Below are positions 28,903-28,946 of a stretch of DNA of 28,946 nt, piece after piece. The first letter of the stretch is position 1; each line of letters opens with the position of its first letter. Below the pieces are notes generated by a model. That model saw only the letters and a list, made by a program, of their open reading frames with translations. It had not been told where the DNA came from and searched no databases. The DNA comes from a virus, in IMG/VR virus record IMGVR_UViG_3300009537_000128, positions 1-28,946 of that record; one strand, 5' to 3'. The position numbers and the translations under genes are program-made.

Positions 28903-28946
28903 TACAGTTTGAATCCGGGTACCCTGCGTCGTGTGTGTAGGTCCAG

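Larger units (their letters stand above)
28777..28946 (-). other. Leader region upstream of the terminase genes
   Basis: This 170-bp stretch at the right edge has no open frame I can support. It contains a candidate promoter and two perfect palindromes listed separately. If the visible operon has one main promoter, this is the best place for it. The packaging site is often near the small terminase, so a cos or pac site could also lie here, but no feature shows it directly. Confidence 0.5.

Noticed and set aside
28903-28920. A T-arm-like stretch (TTTGAATCC) near the right edge suggesting a tRNA
   Set aside because: The flanking bases do not form the 5-bp T-stem, the T-loop lacks the expected C, and no acceptor or anticodon arm is present.

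Overview
The window is a 28.9 kb piece of a tailed double-stranded DNA phage (Caudoviricetes). The gene set fits a long-tailed siphovirus: it has a tail tube protein, a tail terminator, a frameshifted tail-assembly chaperone and the start of a tape measure, and no sheath gene is visible. All 39 recognisable genes lie on the minus strand, so the window reads right to left as one late, structural operon. Many neighbouring genes overlap by 1 to 4 bases (ATGA, GTGA or TAATG junctions). The DNA is GC-rich, with GTG starts common. The host cannot be read directly. The heptose and Kdo-type sugar enzymes suggest a Gram-negative host or a glycan built from the same precursors.

Right end (28946 to 24862): a 170-bp leader holds a candidate promoter and two palindromes. 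It is followed by the small terminase, the large terminase, a DUF4055-type portal and a small probable virion protein. Next (24856 to 18127) come three large beta-rich fibre-like proteins (596, 846 and 521 aa), a 61-aa coiled-coil protein and a Gly/Trp-rich 205-aa protein. The fibre-like proteins share a short beta module, and two of them share an N-terminal segment. The SPP1 gp7/MuF-type minor head protein (18143 to 17034) closes this block.

Centre (17023 to 6976): a roughly 10-kb carbohydrate island sits between the minor head protein and the scaffold, a position where head genes are normally contiguous. It encodes a KdsD-like arabinose-5-phosphate isomerase, a GmhA-like sedoheptulose-7-phosphate isomerase and an HldD-like ADP-heptose epimerase. 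It also encodes a GT9-like glycosyltransferase, two GT-A glycosyltransferases with DxD motifs, a GT-D-like protein, three SAM methyltransferases (one FkbM-like) and three P-loop sulfotransferase-like proteins. A pair of tandem paralogues with a Maf/GT42-like look, a small zincin-like protein and two small unknowns complete it. By eye none has a signal peptide or membrane span. The simplest reading is that the phage makes, methylates and perhaps sulfates a heptose-type glycan late in infection, possibly to decorate its own virions. Modification of the host envelope remains possible.

Left end (6897 to 1): scaffold, major capsid protein, two small unknowns, head-tail connector, head closure, HK97 gp10-like tail completion, tail terminator, tail tube, tail-assembly chaperone with a canonical A AAA AAC slippery site, and the N-terminal 255 residues of the tape measure protein, which runs off the window. 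No tRNA, CRISPR array, integrase or insertion sequence was found, and there is no gene-free stretch over 300 bp.
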